This document shows, piece after piece, positions 5,843-6,376 of a stretch of DNA of 6,376 nt. The position numbers were made by a program, and so were the translations under genes. This DNA is from Thermoplasmata archaeon. GTDB lineage: Archaea; Thermoplasmatota; Thermoplasmata; Thermoplasmatales; Thermoplasmataceae. The notes below the pieces were generated by a model. The model searched no databases. It saw nothing but the letters and a program-made list of their open reading frames with translations, and was not told where the DNA came from. The stretch spans positions 1 to 6,376 of the forward strand of contig JAKBSB010000077.1 of assembly GCA_021845155.1 (NCBI GenBank), written 5' to 3'. Numbering within the stretch: the first letter of the stretch is position 1; each line of letters opens with the position of its first letter.

Positions 5843-5881
5843 TTTTAATATACGCTGGAAAATTCTCGAAACAGTTATATA
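5843..5881 (+). promoter_or_regulatory. Promoter(s) of the 16S rRNA gene, two TATA boxes
   Basis: TTTTAATATA (5843-5852) would start RNA near 5875. TTATATA (5875-5881), directly preceded by the purine-rich CGAAACAG (5867-5874) that resembles a BRE, would start RNA near 5904. Both lie 30 bases apart and point to 16S. Tandem promoters are common before rRNA genes; which one is used cannot be told. The stretch 5779-5842 upstream is AT-rich and shows nothing else I can name. Confidence 0.6.
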
Positions 5882-5903
5882 GAGATTAATCATAAAGGAG
5901 ACT

Positions 5904-6099
5904 ACGCACATATCTAGGGAAAAACCTAGTATTAGCCAACCATAAGGCGAGTGGGGGATCAGTGCCTGAGGCATGAGATGAACCTTAACTGTTCCAAGGT
6001 TGGGAAAGATGGGGATATGAGTGAAAGATCTCATTTCTGACGTGTGAAATGGTGCAAACTGTGGCTCGCCAATTTTCAAATTTATTCGACAGGAATTAA
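5904..6099 (+). ncRNA. Structured 5' leader of the 16S rRNA precursor
   Basis: No coding frame makes sense here, but pairing is dense. CTAGG/CCTAG (5914-5918 with 5925-5929) forms a hairpin with a GAAAAA loop. GGCGAG (5946-5951) pairs with CTCGCC (6065-6070), enclosing three smaller hairpins: TGCC/GGCA (5963-5966, 5970-5973; extended by ATC/GAT), AACCTT/AAGGTT (5981-5986, 5996-6001) and ATGAG/CTCAT (6017-6021, 6030-6034). CCAACC (5936-5941) could alternatively pair with GGTTGG (5998-6003). Archaeal pre-16S RNA is normally cut at a stem formed by both flanks of the gene; the downstream flank is outside the window, so that stem cannot be tested here. A separate small RNA within 5946-6070 is possible. 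Confidence 0.5.
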
Positions 6100-6376
6100 C
6101 TCCGGTTGATCCTGCCGGCGGCCACTGCTATCAGGTTCCGACTAAGCCATGCAAGTTAAGGGGTCGTAAGACACCAGCGAACCGCTCAGTAACACGCGGA
6201 TAATCTAACCCCAAGCGGGGTATAGCCTCGGGAAACTGAGGGTAATTCCCCATAGCCATTATATGCTGGAATGCTTTGATGGTGAAAGCTTCGGCGCTTG
6301 AGGATGAGTCTGCGGCCTATCAGGTAGTATGTGGTGTAAAGGACCACATAGCCGAGGACGGGTACGGGCCTTGAAA
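6100..6376 (+). rRNA. rrs: 16S ribosomal RNA, 5' end (truncated by the window edge)
   Basis: The mature RNA begins at about 6100 with CTCCGGTTGATCCTGCCGG, the near-universal archaeal 16S start. GACTAAGCCATGCAAGT, CTCAGTAACACGCGG, TCTGCGGCCTATCAGGTAG and GACGGGTACGGGCC follow in the order expected for helices 1 to about 12. Only the first 277 of roughly 1,470 bases are present. The sequence CGGCGGCCACTGCTATC after the start is like Thermoplasma 16S. The exact 5' end could differ by one or two bases. The gene carries its own promoter; in Thermoplasma relatives 16S, 23S and 5S are unlinked, but the window stops too early to test that here. Confidence 0.97.

Noticed and set aside
5960..6040. CTGA and ATGAGATGA/ATGAGTGA resembling C/D box sRNA motifs
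   Set aside because: The order and spacing of C and D boxes do not give a proper C/D sRNA with terminal stem; the matches are inexact.
5720..6079. 119-codon open frame on the minus strand
   Set aside because: It runs across the rRNA promoter and leader and the end of rpoK, has no recognisable domain, and fits chance in non-coding sequence.
1..6376. CRISPR array or T-box riboswitch
   Set aside because: No regularly spaced direct repeats occur, and no T-box consensus is found in the leaders of lysS or metG.

Overview
The window is archaeal and most likely from the order Thermoplasmatales (Thermoplasma/Ferroplasma/Cuniculiplasma relatives). The evidence is: the 5' end of an archaeal-type 16S rRNA gene beginning at about 6100, with a Thermoplasma-like start; an RNA polymerase subunit K gene; a class I lysyl-tRNA synthetase; an archaeal methionyl-tRNA synthetase with four CxxC zinc knuckles; and TATA boxes placed about 25 bases before start codons, as in leaderless archaeal transcripts. 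The genus cannot be fixed from the sequence alone. All supported genes lie on the + strand.

Layout. Bases 1-442 hold no convincing intact gene. There is a short open frame running in from the left edge, an overlapping 124-codon frame of doubtful reality, and a GC-rich nested hairpin just before the next gene; this stretch may be the decayed 3' end of a transposon gene. Next comes a probable two-gene operon: a GfcR/PyrE-like regulator with an N-terminal HTH (443-1039) and, 9 bases on, class I LysRS (1049-2563). After a T-rich terminator, a clear TATA box drives an apparently leaderless gene (2632-3186). It encodes an unrecognised protein with a C2H2-spaced finger (one Cys replaced by Asp) and a Met/Gly-rich tail. 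A 149-base leader with a hairpin precedes metG, whose N-terminus can only be read by starting at a non-standard codon (ATC at 3336) or by assuming a frameshift. MetRS ends in an EMAPII-like tRNA-binding module. After a hairpin comes rpoK (5563-5730, 55 aa). A 369-base non-coding stretch then carries the rRNA promoter(s) and a structured leader, followed by the first 277 bases of 16S rRNA.

The genes are mainly information-processing housekeeping: tRNA charging for Lys and Met, RNA polymerase assembly and rRNA. The points that most deserve a second look are the metG start and leader (hairpin over the GGTG motif, non-AUG start, Met-codon-rich gene immediately upstream), the finger/Met-tail protein, the degenerate KMSKS loop of LysRS, and the structured 16S leader. 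I see no CRISPR array, no tRNA gene, no intact mobile element and no defence system.
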